Assembly: GCF_001949145.1 (NCBI RefSeq)
Contig: NW_019091567.1
Coordinates: forward strand, 328,487 to 391,020
Length of the DNA: 62,534 nucleotides
Source of the DNA: Acanthaster planci
Lineage: Eukaryota; Echinodermata; Asteroidea; Valvatida; Acanthasteridae
Direction of reading: 5' to 3'
The position numbers and the translations under genes are program-made. Shown here in pieces: positions 25,601 to 40,600 of this stretch. Every line of letters begins with the position of its first letter. Position 1 is the stretch's first letter. The notes under the pieces are model-generated. The model searched no databases. It was not told where the DNA came from and saw nothing but the letters and a program-made list of their open reading frames with translations.

Positions 25601-28600
25601 ACATTCCACATAATGTAAAGGTGTTGACGGTAGGTTACAAAACCTGCTGTTGTGTTTGAAAGAATTCTTGATCTGAATTGCATATCCAAGTACTGATTTT
25701 CTCCAGAGTTTCAAACCATCAACAGAAAACCCAAAGACACTCTTGCACATTAGTTTTTGTTCCCGTGGACTCTGTGGAAATGTATGTGTAGAAATTCAAG
25801 GATGTATTATGAATCCCAGAATAAAAAAAAAAGTTATTGTTATCAGACTTAGAGTTACTGTAAAGGCCAGTTTGAAGTTCTGGATTTGCAGTTGTGCTAG
25901 AAATTGTAATTTGTGTGTTTTCATTCAGTAATGCAATAATAACTGTATTCCTGTGGATTTTTTTTTAAATTTCTATACTTATCACGTTGGCATTTCAAAG
26001 TCCAAAGCCTGTGTTGTTCATTTACAAATGCAGAATTAATCTACCAAAATTAATCAGGTTTCCAGAGCTTCTCAAGTGGAAGTGAAGTGGAAGTTATCTA
26101 ACACATGACTGGGTTGATTACTAGCACGTGGTGAAAATTGGACAATGGCACGAAGCAAACAAACTTGTGGGCAGAGTTCCCAAAGGTCTGAAAATTGTGC
26201 AAAAATGCATGCATTCTGGTCTGAAATATTTCATACTGAATCAAATTGCTTAAAACTTTCTGATGAGTTTCTGAAGTTGCCACATGTAATTGATGCTGTG
26301 TGTTTTATAGGCTTTGACAAAATAAAATGGTTGTCGGCACATTTCGCATAATTACAGGTAATTTTCATTAAATTCAATTTAGTGACTTTGGTAAGTAGAT
26401 TTGTTTGGTTTTATTATCAAATGCCTGTATTATTTTCATAATTTGATTGGCATATTTTTTTGTTTGTGAAGATTAATTTAGAAAATGAAACGTGGCTTAG
26501 CATGTTTACAATTTGCTCATCTTATTTGTTCTGCTTACTTTCAAGAATATACAATTAAAAAAAGTCATTGTAACCAATGTTCAGGAATGTCATTTTGCAT
26601 TATATTATTCATTCAGTATTTATTTCATCCAGATTTGTAAAAATAGGTTTTCTGTTTTTAAGGTTTTTTCAAATATATACTTTTGCCATTGGTTTTCTTT
26701 TTTCAACCAGGGAGTGATGTTTCAAGCCTTCCCAGCATCCTCTTGGCTGCTTCAGTTACTGTACAACTACTGGAACGGGGTAGGGATGTGAACAGCGCCC
26801 TCAAGGAAGCATGCGCCGATGTGTTTGTCCAGGGTCAGCTGTCAAAGGTCAACAAGCAGGTCAGGGAACCCTCATTTTGTGGCACATGTGGTACATGTAG
26901 GTAAAACAAGTGTATTTTGTACGAGATTGTATGAAATTGTTGGAAAGGAGTTTTTAATTCAATTTGCAGAAAGTGCAAGAGATGGTTGACAAGCATCTCA
27001 ATGGACTGGTTACCAACTGCAAACAGCTGGTGCCCGATGACACTGAGGCCGAAGATGATGTGTCACTGGAGGGCATCTTTCATCCTTGCACCCTTCCATC
27101 TGTGGACGAGCTCAGCCGCAATGCATTGTGGGCCACGATACGCAGAGACGCTGCTCTGCTCGTGTGCTTATTGAATGGAGCCAAACAGTGTGTGGAGCCA
27201 CAGTGCTTTGTTCCCCTCCTCCCACTGGTGACTCGCCTCCTCATGGAGCAGGCCACGCCCGCCGACTGGCAACTTCGAGGAGACTGGCTCAAGAAGGTGT
27301 GGACAGAATTGCTGCCTGAAGATAGAGCAACGTCTGAACTGATTAAGGGTGACAGAGCAGAGTTTGTCCAGTGTATGCCGGAAATTGTTGCAGAGGCCCT
27401 CCAAGTTGTCTTCCACCACCCTCTACAGGAGAAACTTTCCAAAATGTTGGACAAATTAAAGCTGTCTGAAGGTACATGTAATTATCGATGAGCTGCTCTG
27501 CTAAACACTGATACTTTGTGGCATGTTTCTGTTGAAAGACTTGAACTGTGTTTAGGTTGTGGTAAAAGTCTGATTTATGCAGTAATTTTAGACTTTTTCT
27601 GTTCCAATTCCCTATTTTGTTTCTGCTCACATCTAGTCTGAGTTAATTTTTGACTTTTAGTCTTTTACAAAGTTTCTGGTTTACACCGTAATAACTTTCT
27701 GTAGGTGTGTTTTTCCCCTGCAAAAATTTCTCATCAGGCAGTATAGTTTCTAGGAATGAAACTGTTACTCCTGTGTATCATGGGAAAATGTAGTTGCACA
27801 CTTTTGTCTGTGCAAGAATCTCACTTTTCATTGCTTAGGTCAGATTTCTTGCCATCTCTTAGGCTTAGGGGAATGAGGAAAAAAGACATGTACCTCTCTC
27901 AGAGACTTGGGCCAAATGCCTGGAGTAAATTCTGTCCACTCACCTTGAGCCACTCTCTGACAGGTGACAAGATTTTGCAGCACTATCCATTGGACCTCAA
28001 CCTGGCACCACAGCTTCTCGCCCATCTGGCTAAGCTCAGTCAAGATAGGGCACCAGACCGAATGGCAATCGATGATGATATGAATGGAGAAGAAACCGAT
28101 GTCGACAGCAGTGTACTGGATGAAGTCACCACCATTGCAAGGAGGTTTGGAATGAGTTTGTCAGTCATGACAGATGACATTGCACTTTTTAACATAACTC
28201 AGTCACCATCTTGGTCAGGTTGAAGACGGCATGGAACTCATGACACCGATTTCAAAATGTGTCAAAGATGCCAGCCTATGATGCGCTCCTGAAAGTGAAC
28301 TGTTACCTGACACGGTATTGAATTGGTGGAGTTCAACAGCATTGTGTGGGCTCATTGTCCACACAACATAAAGTCTGAAAGTTTTAAACGTTCCAAGAAA
28401 ATTGGGTGAGAAGGTTGCAAGCATTCCTTTCAATGAGCAAAGAAATGCAATGAAAGAGCTCTGCGACAAACCGGGATGCCAACATGTAATGAAAATGCTC
28501 TTATTTCTCTCTTTGTAACATTGAACGAATTCAAATGACGGTAGGATTGCCAACGGTGCGTTAAAACAGGAAGTCAGCTTTTTCTTGAAAGAATTTTTCC

Positions 28601-31600
28601 ATTTTTCAAAACTGAGTTTCTTGCTTTTTGCAGGTTATACTTACTATTCAGGACCACTGCCACTTCTCATGTTGAGTATTCCAAACTGAGGCAAGCCGTG
28701 GATGTCCGGCACACAGCCAACACAGCAATCCAGCTTTCGTATGCTCTCCATCAAGGTAGACCGCCGCTCTTTCTGTCCAAACAACCTTATCTTTATGTTG
28801 AAAGTGGCAGCTGACACAAATATGAAAACTGACATCATACATTGATGCATTAGCATCACAGGCATGCTTATGTTTGTGGAAGAAACAGATTTGCCCAACA
28901 GAAGGAGATTTGTCTCAAAAAACATCGCCCCCCGATTCCAAAGAAAAAGGCTAGAAATAAATTGCATTTTGCTGGCTGCGGTGTCAAGTTTTCTTTGGCG
29001 TCTGAGGAAGTTACTTTCCACCATGCAGCAGGGGGAGTTTCGCCCCTCATGCCTGCTTACTTGCCCAAGAACTGAAGTGTCAGTTGCCCGTTCTTTCTTG
29101 TAGGTCTGATGGGGATTGATGACTTGCCGCACCCACTCCTGGCCCACCTGTACCCCTTCTTCAAGTCACTGGATGCTTTTGTGACCGATGCGATATCGAC
29201 GGAGAAATGCAGCATTTCAGAAGACACAGTCTACGAGGTGAACTCAACAGAATGTTATCCTTCCAGAAAGAGATTTTGAAAGCAAGGCTGTTCGTAGAAA
29301 AGCAGGCAGGCTTGTTGATTATGTAATTTAACCTAGAATATATGTAGGATTCTCTTACACTTGAGCGACATTTAAATACTGTGTACTTGGTGTAGTCCGA
29401 GGGCTTGCAGAAAATTTCACGAGTTACTCAGGTGGGACTCGAACCCACTACTTCCTGCCTGCTTATGCAGCTCTTGATACTTTTGTACAGCTGTTTCATG
29501 TAGTTTACAGTACGGAAGTGAGTCGATTGTGGTTGATGCTGTAATCCCAAGAACTCATCTATCGACAGGTCCTATTGGCCCTGAAGTGGAGGGACAGATG
29601 CTGGCAGGTGTGCGACCGGCCAATCAAAGGCCTCGACTCATTCCACTTGGGGCAGTTTGCCCAGCACTGGGGCTGGCTCAGCAAGAAGTTGCTGTCAGTG
29701 GTTCCTTGCTTGCTGCTTAATAGTGACAGCGTGTAAGTGAGAACATTTACACATTTGACAACCTTTCAAGAAACTTCAAACCTTTTTTCTTAATGTAAAG
29801 CAAGTCTGGTCCAAGCCATATTTGGCTCATCAGGCTGGTGTTTATCTCCGGTTTCCTTGGCATGAAACGACAGAGAATATTTCTATTCCCTCTGGATGGG
29901 ATGCGAATCCATCGCAGGTTGTTTCCCAGCTAATAGTGGTACCCATTTATACTCCTGGGTGGAGGGAGGCAAGCAGGGGTGAAGAGGCTTGCCAAGGGCC
30001 ACAACATACTGCCAGCAGCTGGATTCGAACCTCCAACCCTATGATTGGAAGCCACAAACCCTAACCACTTGGCCACATGCCCCCCATTTTCTTTCTTAAT
30101 GTAAAGTTTCTGATACATCTTTCCTTGTTTTTTCTTTTCCCCAGCACTGTCAAAGACTTAAAGTGTACTCAAAATGAATTTTTTAAAACCAAAAATTCTC
30201 ACAGTTTTAAATCTTTATTTTATTTGAAACAATGAGACTTTCTGCAGGTAATGCAAATATCTGTAATATTTAATCACAACTGAAATTGGTTTTGTTTTTA
30301 AATTTCCAGCTTGCCGCAAGCCTTGCAAATGGTCAGCCAGCGAATTTCTGATCACCTGGCCGCTCTCCCTATGACCCTCCCCGCTTCAGAGCACCAGCGG
30401 GCACTGCAGCGCCGCCTGGGCCGGCCGCCGCCGTACAAGACGGGCTCCTCAGCCCAGACAGCCCAGCAGCTGCAGAGGCTCAGCCAGGCCATGGATGTGG
30501 TGGGCTCCATCGCCAGGGTGGATGCGGGTCGCCTGGGGAACCGGAAGAGGCGGAGACTGGCGAGAGGCGTGACGTTTGCTGTGAGGGACGGCGGGTTTGC
30601 CTGTAGGAAGTTGATGGAGTTGCTGTCTGCCGTTGCCCAGTTGAATAGCCAGGCAGCTACTTGTGTAGGTGAGTGCTGTATTTCTGATATTCCAGATGGC
30701 ACAATTTTCTGTTCTTGTGAGCTGCGATGTCCAATCTTATTTCTTGAGTTAATCTGTAATCTGCTGAAAAGATAGTTACAATCATCATTTTTGCTATCTT
30801 TTGGGATAGCCTTTGCTCAATGTTTTTTGAATTCCGTTTTTTCGAAAGTATTTCGCCAAATTTCTGGCTGTCTGTTGAAGACTTTTTTGGTGAAAGCTTA
30901 TGTCATCCTGCAACCCCCAAACAAGTGACAAACAAACAAATATGTTAACTGTATTCTCTATATTTCACCGACTCACGTACATCCATCCCTTCTTGCTCAA
31001 TGAGCCAAGAAAAGATTTCCACCGTAGACTGCAACAATGGGTCCACTCCCAAACATGTCTTTGTACGATGAAAACTTTCATAAGAGTGTCCGTACTTTAC
31101 TGCAGAGAAGAGATACAGTTTAATTGTGCTGAGGAAAGAACTCAGTGGTTTGAACTGTGCGTTTTGATTTTCTCGTGTTTAATGGGATGCTGTGATTGGA
31201 CATGCGCTTTGACATTTCTACAGATGATGATCTCCTGGACGCCATCCAAGGTCTTGAAGCCAGCCTTGCCTCCCATGGACTGTACCACCAAGACGGCGGT
31301 CAGCATGTCCCCATGGACGCTGACGGTGATGGCAACCAATCAGAAGACGGCCGAGCCAAGGCCCACGTGGCCATTCATGTCGGCCTCTGGCCGCTGCGGG
31401 AACAGGTGGCGCTGTACAGGGAGCAGGTTGTGGGCTGTAACTTCCTCGCGAGGAAGATCAGAGGGTGAGTGATTTGACTTACATGGTCTAGGAAAGAAAT
31501 ACCTAAGTAGTCGATTAAGCTCTCGCATCTCATATTACATGATTGATTTGATTTTATTACACATTTCCACTGGCTATTAAACCTACAATTAAATACATTG

Positions 31601-34600
31601 AAAACCTGTACATTAAACATTTGACATGGCCCATCAACAAACAGACAACGGATACAAAAAAATATGCCTTAAAAGCCAGTGAATCGCAAGGTGGAACAGG
31701 TGACCAGCACCTCTACAGAGCCATCCTTCCACATGGAGTAAAAGCCCCCTGAAAAAGCAAATAAAAGCAAATATGAAGCATTTAAATCTTTCCTGAAAAG
31801 CGTTCAATGTGAAAATTTTGAGTTTTTTCCATTATTGTTTTCAACCAACTTCAGTCTGTCCGCAGTTTTGTTTTGGATCTTTTGAGCTGCTTTGCCATCA
31901 GATATTATAAACTGATCCAACTTTGTCCAGTCCAGTCCTTACCAAAGTACATGTAACTTCAAGTTTGGCTAAAATAAGGAAATTGGAATAAAGTAGCATT
32001 TTGAACCTGCAACCTCTGGTAGCCTGTTGCACAGGTAGTTGGTTCAAAGATGTGAATTCTGTTAAAAGTGTGACAATTTCGATAGAAATTGTTGCAGAAA
32101 TAGGGTTTGATCTTGCATCTTTCTGTCAAACAGTGAGGAGTGCACTGTGAGTGCCTTTCTTGAACAGCTGAGGTCATTGTTGGACTACACCGTCAGCCAC
32201 ACCCCTGCGTCTCCACCTTGTGTCCTACCCTATGCCTCCCTGCTTCAGAGTGGCCTCGACCACACCCCGTCTGGGTCGGAGGTCACGATGGCGTTCATGA
32301 GCCGGCTGTGGAGGAATGCGGCCACCTGCCAAGTGCCGTTGTGGTTGTCATGGCGACAGTATCTCGCAGATGCGGGGAACATCTCTGAAGGGGAGATAGT
32401 TAGTTTGGAGGGCATGCAACACGTGAGCAGATACATGTATATTTGTGTGCAGGGATAATGATAACAAGTGCATAGAGACATTCCGTAATGTGCGCCATAT
32501 CAGAACTGACTATTATTGTTATTTATTTGAAATGCATTTCGTTAACAACACTGTGAAAACATTTGATTGGAGAAAAGTTGTATGTTTATCTTAAAGTCCT
32601 ACCCTAGCTCAAATAAGGGTTGTTTTGAAGAACCCTCCTGAATTTTTCAAGTGTTAAAACTTTCCAGATGAAAACTTTCAAGAGTATCAAGTCTGATGTA
32701 TACTCTCAACAGTCCTCTGAATCCCCCAAACCTGGTGGATTTTGAAGGTTCTAGGTTGGCAAATGTTTGTGAGAGTACAGTGTAACTGAAGTGGAGTAAA
32801 AAACCTTCACCAAGAGCTTAAGTGCCAATATTGACGTGCTGAAACTACCACTCTAGTCTTCTATTTGACCGCCTCCAAGTTTGTTGATGTCTTTGTTCTT
32901 AAACTACAAACGTCCAGTTAGACCAGAGCATCCTTGTCATGATGAATGCTTTTGTCAATTCTGTCAGGGTCCAGCAAACCTGCACATGCCCCTCCGCACG
33001 CACTGCGTCACCCACCTATTGTACCCGCTCTCCCAGCGGCCCCGCCCCTCTGCCAAGGGAGACAGGGAGGTCAAGAGGGTTACAGGGTCAAGGGTCAGCA
33101 CAGATGTGCCGCTAGGCCAGTACCTAGAGAAGGTGGACCAGCTGAGGGCGCTTGCTGAACTTCTGTGGTCCAACGCCTCAACCATGTCCTCAAATAGGCT
33201 TTGTTTCAAGTATGTAATGCATTTGAAAGACCCACCCACATGACTTATTTTGATAGAATGAATGATAATTGATAGAAACTTATTCACTAGCTCAATGAAG
33301 TTCTAGGTACATGTAATTGACCTTCGATCGAAAACAAAATTGAGGGAGTCTCAATTCTAAATTTATTCAGTTTGCTCAAAATTGCTGTGAGTTTTCTTTC
33401 GTGCTCATTTTGTTCTTAGATCGAGTAGCGTCAATTACCTGCTGCTGTCACTAGGCCAGTTGCTGCAGACTCTGGAGTCTCTGATTCGACCTCCTGACCT
33501 TGATTCATGGCACGCTGCTCTAGAGGAGGTTGCATCCATGGCAACGGCCGGACTGATAGACAAATCATCCCTGGCATCTGCTGTGCAGGATTTACAGCAA
33601 GTTCTGTCTCAGAACACCTTGGATTCTTTGAGCGAGGGCACTCCTGAGGATGTTGCAGGTCAGATGCCAATGGTCGGACCGGCTGTGAAGGCGTGCTTGG
33701 ACTGCCTGTCAGACTTGTCGAGCTTTGCTGAGTTGGGAGACGAGAGCATGGACATTGGGATCCCGGATTGGGCCTCGGGAGAAGAGAGCCAAGCTGGATC
33801 GGGTGACGGGGACCACTTAGTCCAGCTGATGGTGTTGGGGAAGGGATGGGTACATCTAGGATTACTGGAGGTACATCTCCTCGCACCCAGGGGGCCGGTC
33901 GACCCAGCCCAAAAAGCGGCTCTGAAACTACAGTACATCAGGGATGAGGTACGCACGTACGATCAACGTACCATGTTAAGTTTCAAGTTAAGTCTTCTCT
34001 TATGGATATAGAAGATAAACATATCCTTCTGGGATTTTTTGGATTTTTGTACAATTGCTTTTTCTTTAATTCTCAGATGACTGATATTACAAATGAGCTC
34101 AAAGTTCGCAGTCTGTCCTCCCAACTTTTGACGGGACGAAAGCTGGAAGATATGCCGCTGAGCCTGCTGCCTGAGAGAGTCCGCCTCGCACAGAGGAGAC
34201 TGGCATTACTGGAGGACAGAGCCCCAGAGCTTGCCAAACAAACAGCTTTCAGACCGGAACCCCCTGAGGTAGAGTTATGAGAATATTAGGTTTCTAGAAA
34301 ATATGTAAACATGGTGTGTTCAGGTTTGGCAAAAATCGTAATTATTGATAAATCTTTGCAGTTTGATTCTGACTGTTTATGTTACGGTGGTGTTGTCTGC
34401 TATTTTGTTTTTCAGTTTGATGCCATGCTACAAGATGTGACCCACTACCTCACTAGCATTGGATCAAGGTCAACTGTAGAGGGCCTCCTTCACAAGCTGA
34501 CATCTGCCTTTGACTCACTGAGCACGGGCAAGGCGGGGGATGCACAGGCCTGTTCGGTCCAGAAGGTCCTGAACGAGGAGAAAGCCTGGCAGAAGTCGCA

Positions 34601-37600
34601 GAGGCAGTTCCTGCATCGGATACAGGAGGGGTACCCCCTCTACCCTGACCAGTGGGTGGGGCTGGTCGCCACGGTGATGCAGATGCAGTATGGAATGCGG
34701 CTGGCAGGACACGCTCTGCTCAGCCTGGTGGAGAGGGGGACATTCTCGGTGGATTGTGGCTCCGTGGAAGCTGGGCTGTGCAGTTTGGCTCAGTTCCCAG
34801 TTCCCCTGATCGCGGAAAATCAGTTAGCCTCAAGTGACGTGCTGCAGTTGGTGAAGAACTTGTCTGCATACTCAGCGGTTGAGTCGGAGCAATCAGGATA
34901 TAACAAGACCAAGATGAGGTAGGCTCGTAATTCGAATGCTGAAAAGTTACAAGTAAATGCAAAAGAAAAAGAACAGCACATTAATACTTTTATTAGTAAC
35001 TTAATCGTGTTCATTCAAGTACCATTTGTCCACTTGGATGTTCCTTTATGATGGACTTTGCGTCTGTACATTGACCTTAATGTGTGGACAAAAACTTGTC
35101 CGGCCAGTGTCACATTGCCTTGTCTGTGCTTTTTTTTTTTCAAGTTTTTGCAGTTCTGGCAAGTGCGCAACATAAAAACTTAATACCTTGATGTCACGAA
35201 GTCACATGTGCTTGTGCTTTTTGTGCGAACCAGTTTTTATGATACAGACACAATTTTCATTCCACAAAAGCCGAGACGTTCCCCTGATTTACCATCCCCT
35301 TCCCCCACTGGTTACTCTCAAAGTGTCAAACACACTTCTTGTCTTCTCCACAGTTTGCTGCAGCTGTCCCTGGTCCGCGCCCGCCACCAGGCTCTCCTAG
35401 CCGGCTTCCTGGAGCCCAAGACCCTCCAGGGCATCCTCTCCATCTTGGACCACATTGTGGTCGCCTGGCGACAGGCCGAGGATGCGGCGCGGCGCAGGGA
35501 GGCGGAGGAGGCGTCCCTGTACAAGTACAAGACAAAGACGCACGGGGACGGGCTGACGGATGAGGAGAGGGAGGACCGAGATTTCCGCCAGAGCTTCCCG
35601 TCCTTTGAGAAGGTAGGGACTTCACAATACTCGCCAGCCCAAATCAGTGCGTGGGATGTTTCCCAAGTTGTAGCCAAATTTAGAGTAGACCGAGCATTTG
35701 GTTAAGTTTCTCTTTATTTTTGTTAATTCTGTAGTCAGGAAAGTTTTTAATTTATCATTTGTAGTGTATGGTCTTTGTTGTTGATGGATAATTGGGAAAA
35801 GTGTTTGAAGTCAGAGTTTGAGTCATGTGGAAGTTTTTTTTTGGAGTTCTTTCAGTTTTGGCCTACATTTATTATTTTAAACAATGCATCAACACATCAA
35901 CAATTTTAGATATACAAGAACAAACCACTTGAATTGGGAAGAACTTGCCTTTGAAAACGCAATGGAGATGGAATAATTTAAAAAGAATTCTACCACAACT
36001 TTCACAGATTTTATCTCCTGATGTCTCTTGGAGTCTATAAATCATATTGTTTTCTTCTCATTTTTTTTTGGGGGGGGGATTGCAGGATTTTGCAGACCTT
36101 ACAAAAGAGCCCACCTTGGAAAGCCAGCCAGACTCCGATGAGCCGGCATCCGGTGAAGAGAGTGACGCTGTAGCAGTGCCGATCCACGACACTCAAATGC
36201 GGCAGGTCTGTGCTGTTCACCGGGAGCTGTTCACCAAACTGGTGCGGGCCGGATGGATCCGGTCATGTCGGCCAACACTCAATGCGAGCGATGCTTTGTA
36301 CCACCAAGCCTTGAAAGATGGGTACGCCGTCATGGTCCGACTCGGCGGCAGGGCACTGCCATTTCTAGGTTGGTTGTGATGTCGACTTTGTCCATTCAGA
36401 CTGAACCTTTCATCAGATGTGCTCATTTTTTTTTCTTCAATATTTGAATGCATTGTTTTAAGTTTGCTAAGCGGTTGTGATTTTCCCCGGTATTTCCTGA
36501 CCAAGATAACTAATTGCATGTGTTTTGTCAAGCTTCAGTAAATTCTGCCGTCATTAGAATTTCATTTAATGTTTGTCTTCACGGTTTCATTCTTTCTTTT
36601 TTATTTTGTAAAAAGCTGCTTTGTTACCACAGATGCGTGCTAAAACTTTGACTTGGTATTATTTCATTCCGTACAGTAGCATGCATGTACATACTGTAAT
36701 GAATTTCAAGATTTTGCCATTTCTTGAAAAGTTTGGCTCTCGCGCTATGCATTGAAACACGTAGTGTGTTATCAGTTAAGAGGCTGCTGTGATGGTACTA
36801 GTGAGAGAAACTTGCCCTTGTAGTCAAATAGGAGTCAAATCTACAGTTTTGTAAAAAGAATACCAGGGGTCCTTGTACGCAATAAATTAATGCCACTGGT
36901 TCTGCTCAGAGTAAAGAGTAATTAATGACATCATCAGATGCTATAACATTAATGATCAACATGTATTTTCATTTGTTTTCTGTTTACACAACCAAGATCC
37001 CTCACTGGACAACAAGCTCCTGGGTGCCCACCTGCTGATGGTCCGATACCTCCACAGCGCCCTCAGCCCAGCTGACCGGGCCGGCACTGAAGAGCACCCT
37101 CAACCGTACGACATCTACCACGATGGCAACATAGAGGAGGCCATCCAGTGCCGTCCACTGCTGGAGAGATTCTGTGGGCGAATCTTGGAGTTGTTGGAAC
37201 AGTGGCCCGAGCACCCCACCCTGAAGCAGGTAAGCTCTGTCCACTTAATCCCATCACCCATGAAGGATAGGGGAAATAAGTGAAAGAGCATGCTGTGCTT
37301 AAAGAATTCAATTTTTTCCTTTTTTCAAAAGGCTTGAAGCTCCCAGGTGTGCCTGCTAACTTCTTCTGTGAATCCTGTTTTCAGTATAATGTTGTCAAAC
37401 GAAAGGGATCTTTTTCTCCTCGTGGCTAGTAATGCACGTTAAAAAAAATGGCAAAATGTACGCTTTATTGTTACTTATTTACTATCGTTGATGAAATATG
37501 GTTGTGAAACCAAGGATTCCTCAAAAGTGCCCCAGGCACTGGAGCTCACAAACTGGCAGGAGAGAAGGAGTATAACAGTGTTTAGTGCTGGGAGAAAAAT

Positions 37601-40600
37601 CCCTGAAGAATATTCGGGATAAACTCTTCGAGATCAGGTAGGGACTGAAAAACCCTATCCCCCTGAGGAAAGAACCGCTACGCCAGCCTCGCTCACCTCT
37701 CAGTGAGAGGAGTCAAACATTTCTTAGTTTTTCTTCCTTTTATTTGTAGTTGACGTTATTGATTGATCGCATCTTGGAGTTTCCTGTCACCAGCCCCCTC
37801 ATGAAGTTTGTCACCGGTCTGGAATTGCTCTTGGAGAAAGCGCAGGTAAGACAGAATTTCTGTGCATTACAACGCATTGTCGTTTGCGTTTTGAGCCTTA
37901 ATATTTACATCAGATAACAGTCACCTTAATATTTTTTTATTTCTTGTAAAACATTGAACTCCGGGAAAACCAAAAAATTCCCAGTAGTTTCATTTTTACA
38001 AACATCAAATTAGTTAAGGACATTCTTGCTCTTAGAGAAATTGCAGGTAAGACGGAATTTCTGTGCATTGCAACGCATTGTCGTTTGCTTTTTGAGCCGT
38101 AATATTTACAGCTGATCACGTTAATATTGTTTAATTTCCTGTAATACGTTGAACTCCAGCAAAACCAAAAGATTCCTAGTATTTCCATTTGTACAAACAT
38201 CAAATTAGTTCAAGGACACCTCAAATGCTTCAAACACTTGCCAGGTGTGATATAAGTCTGAAAACAGTAGAGTGATGCAATCAGTGGTGTACATGTATTA
38301 CAAACAAGTATACGTTCTGATGGTGTTTTGACACAGACTCTCCTTTTGCTGGCACCGTCAAAAACAGTCAAAAATTCCTTCCACTTCTCCCTGTACAGTA
38401 CATAGACATATCATATGTCACTTGACTGATTTTGACTGATAGGACGACTGTGTTGAAAATGCACCTTGCATAGAAGGGTCAACACTAATTTGGGACTAGG
38501 AATGCTGGCAAAGAGGTTGTTGGCCGTACCTGTCTGAAGGATGTATTCACCTTTCTATTTGCCGCGTCTCAGTTGCAGTTTTTTGCCCAAACCACTAAGC
38601 TATGGGTAAGAGTCTGGAACCAAAGTAGAACTTTGCAAAGTTAAAATATATCATGCCACTATCGTGAAACTAAATAAAAAAATACTTCCACCGAATACTA
38701 AATGAAAATGACTCCCATTTCAAGACTAAAGAAGCAACTGTGCTGTTTGAGGCAAAAAGTTGTTGCCAACCAGTGATGACCTTTCTGCAACCTTTGGCTG
38801 CCATACAAAATGGTGGTCAGTGTGTGTCAAACTGGGGAAGGGTTTGTAGACTGAGCCTTGCACATCACAGCACTACGGAAAACTGTCAAACACAAGTTCT
38901 TGAGAGCGACTCAAAGAGAACATATTTAACATAATCCTTGTGAAAGAGGCTGGCATTTGATTGTAGCAGTGTGTGTTTAGATGTGCACTTGGATGGCTCT
39001 TCTGCGGCAAAAGCCAAAGCTGTCTTTAATGATCTGGACTGCCGTCTGGCGGTACGTGTGATAGGAGAAACAGTAGATGAATACATTGAAGGCGCTGTTT
39101 GAAATCGTCAGCCATACCATAGAGAAGTGCAGCCAGGGGGGAATAACGCCATTGGTGTAACCGACTATGGTCCTTGACAGAATGGTGGGTGTGTAGCAAA
39201 CCGCAAACGTCAGGGTGACCAGAAGGAAAGTCTTCAGAGCCTTGTTGTCCTGACTTCGGCTGGCTGCGTTGCGACCGTCCAGGTGGATCCGCTGTCTGTG
39301 CCAGTTGCTGATCTTTATGATATAACAGTAAATGCAAACGATTGTTGTTGTTGGACCTAGGTCCAAGAAGATCAGCATCATGACATTCATGGTGTTGGAA
39401 CGCTTTGCATGGAAACATGATACTGCCGCATGAAAATATTGCGCGGGTGTTTGAAAAGTCACAACAGTGATGGTCACTGTCAACACCGATGCTGCGAGTA
39501 TGATTACGATGATGCGATGCTTGGAGCACCACATGGGAAAGCGAAACGGTCGGATAATGGCAACGAACCGCTCAACATTGAGCAGCGTCATGGCAGTCAC
39601 CGACATGACTAAGGCCACAAACCTCACAGCAGCAAAGAGTTGGCAGCCGAATTGCCCAAAAGGCCAGTCGCCAAGAGCTGAAGCGGCGATGCTGGACAGG
39701 GTAGACACGCCAACGAGGAGGTCGTACCCAGCCAGCGTGGTCATCAGGACCTTGGTGCTGTCGGCCAAATCGGACACCCGACGCATCACGGCGATGCAGA
39801 GGATATTGCCAAGTATGATGACGGCTGCAACGAGAACGATGAAACAAGTCCTGACGGCGATGAGGAAAGCTGGCATACCCAAGGTTTCTCCCGATGAGTT
39901 GTTCATCTTCTGGTGCCTCGAAACAAAAAGACTATCCATAAAAGCCTAACTAAAGCACAGTCTCAGCTGAACGTGGACCACGCAAGTCTCTAGAAATTCC
40001 ACATGCGGCATAAGGATGTACCATATGTACATGTTCAAAGTATCCCAAGGCTGTGTCACGCAGCTTGTTTAATTAACGATGCATCTACTGGAGACAGCTC
40101 CCTCATAACAATGTCAAAACTCCATCTACCAGTACCAGTTACTATAATTGCCTTTGTGTAGTACCAGAAGTCATCCTGACTGTTTTATTCTAGTGCGCAA
40201 CATCCCCGCATCCTCTTCAGCGCTTAATCTCTGCTGGGCCTTGCACGTGATGGTGCCCATTGTGTTCACGGTGCCACTCTGAACAGTTAATGTGCCCCTA
40301 AACCATTAAAATAATTGTTGATTTCAAAAGCCCGCTCTGAGACAATGCACAAGTTCCCGGTGGACGTATCTAATCAGCGACTGTAAATGAGACCCTTTTA
40401 CGTTAATGGCTTCAGCTTTGCCAGTGGTGAGCTTCATTAAAAAAAACAAACAAACAAATGAATAGACAAACTGATGATCGGATCTTGTTTGTAATGTTCC
40501 AGGCCTAGTGGGGCAGGAATCCGAGGGACTGAGCAATCTCCTTAGCTCGTTATGAGCATGTACGTGAACAGAGTGTTTGTTCCTGCCCATTTTCGCAAGC

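Larger units (their letters stand above)
21334..26710 (+). other. 5.4-kb midasin intron hosting an antisense TRIM gene
   Basis: The intron runs from donor ccag/gtaagg to acceptor tcaaccag/ggag, in phase 1 on both sides (MP/G/SDV). It is much longer than most introns of this gene (usually 100-900 bp). It contains the minus-strand gene at 22658-24559. The flanks 21334-22650 and 24570-26700 are AT-rich and carry no recognised coding sequence, only an 11-bp hairpin near 25310-25338 and ACATGTA-type palindromes. Confidence 0.85.

Noticed and set aside
30010-30085. Functional tRNA gene on the minus strand
   Set aside because: The A and B boxes are good, but the ends do not form an acceptor stem and the sequence continues into a SINE body.
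29930-30118. Minus-strand frame translating to GGHVAKWLG...SNHRVGGSNP
   Set aside because: This is the translation of the tRNA-like head of the SINE, not a protein gene.
33199-33209. GC donor at aatag/gctttg as a third GC-AG intron
   Set aside because: It is in phase, but ten bases downstream aa/gtatgt gives a near-perfect GT donor with the same phase.
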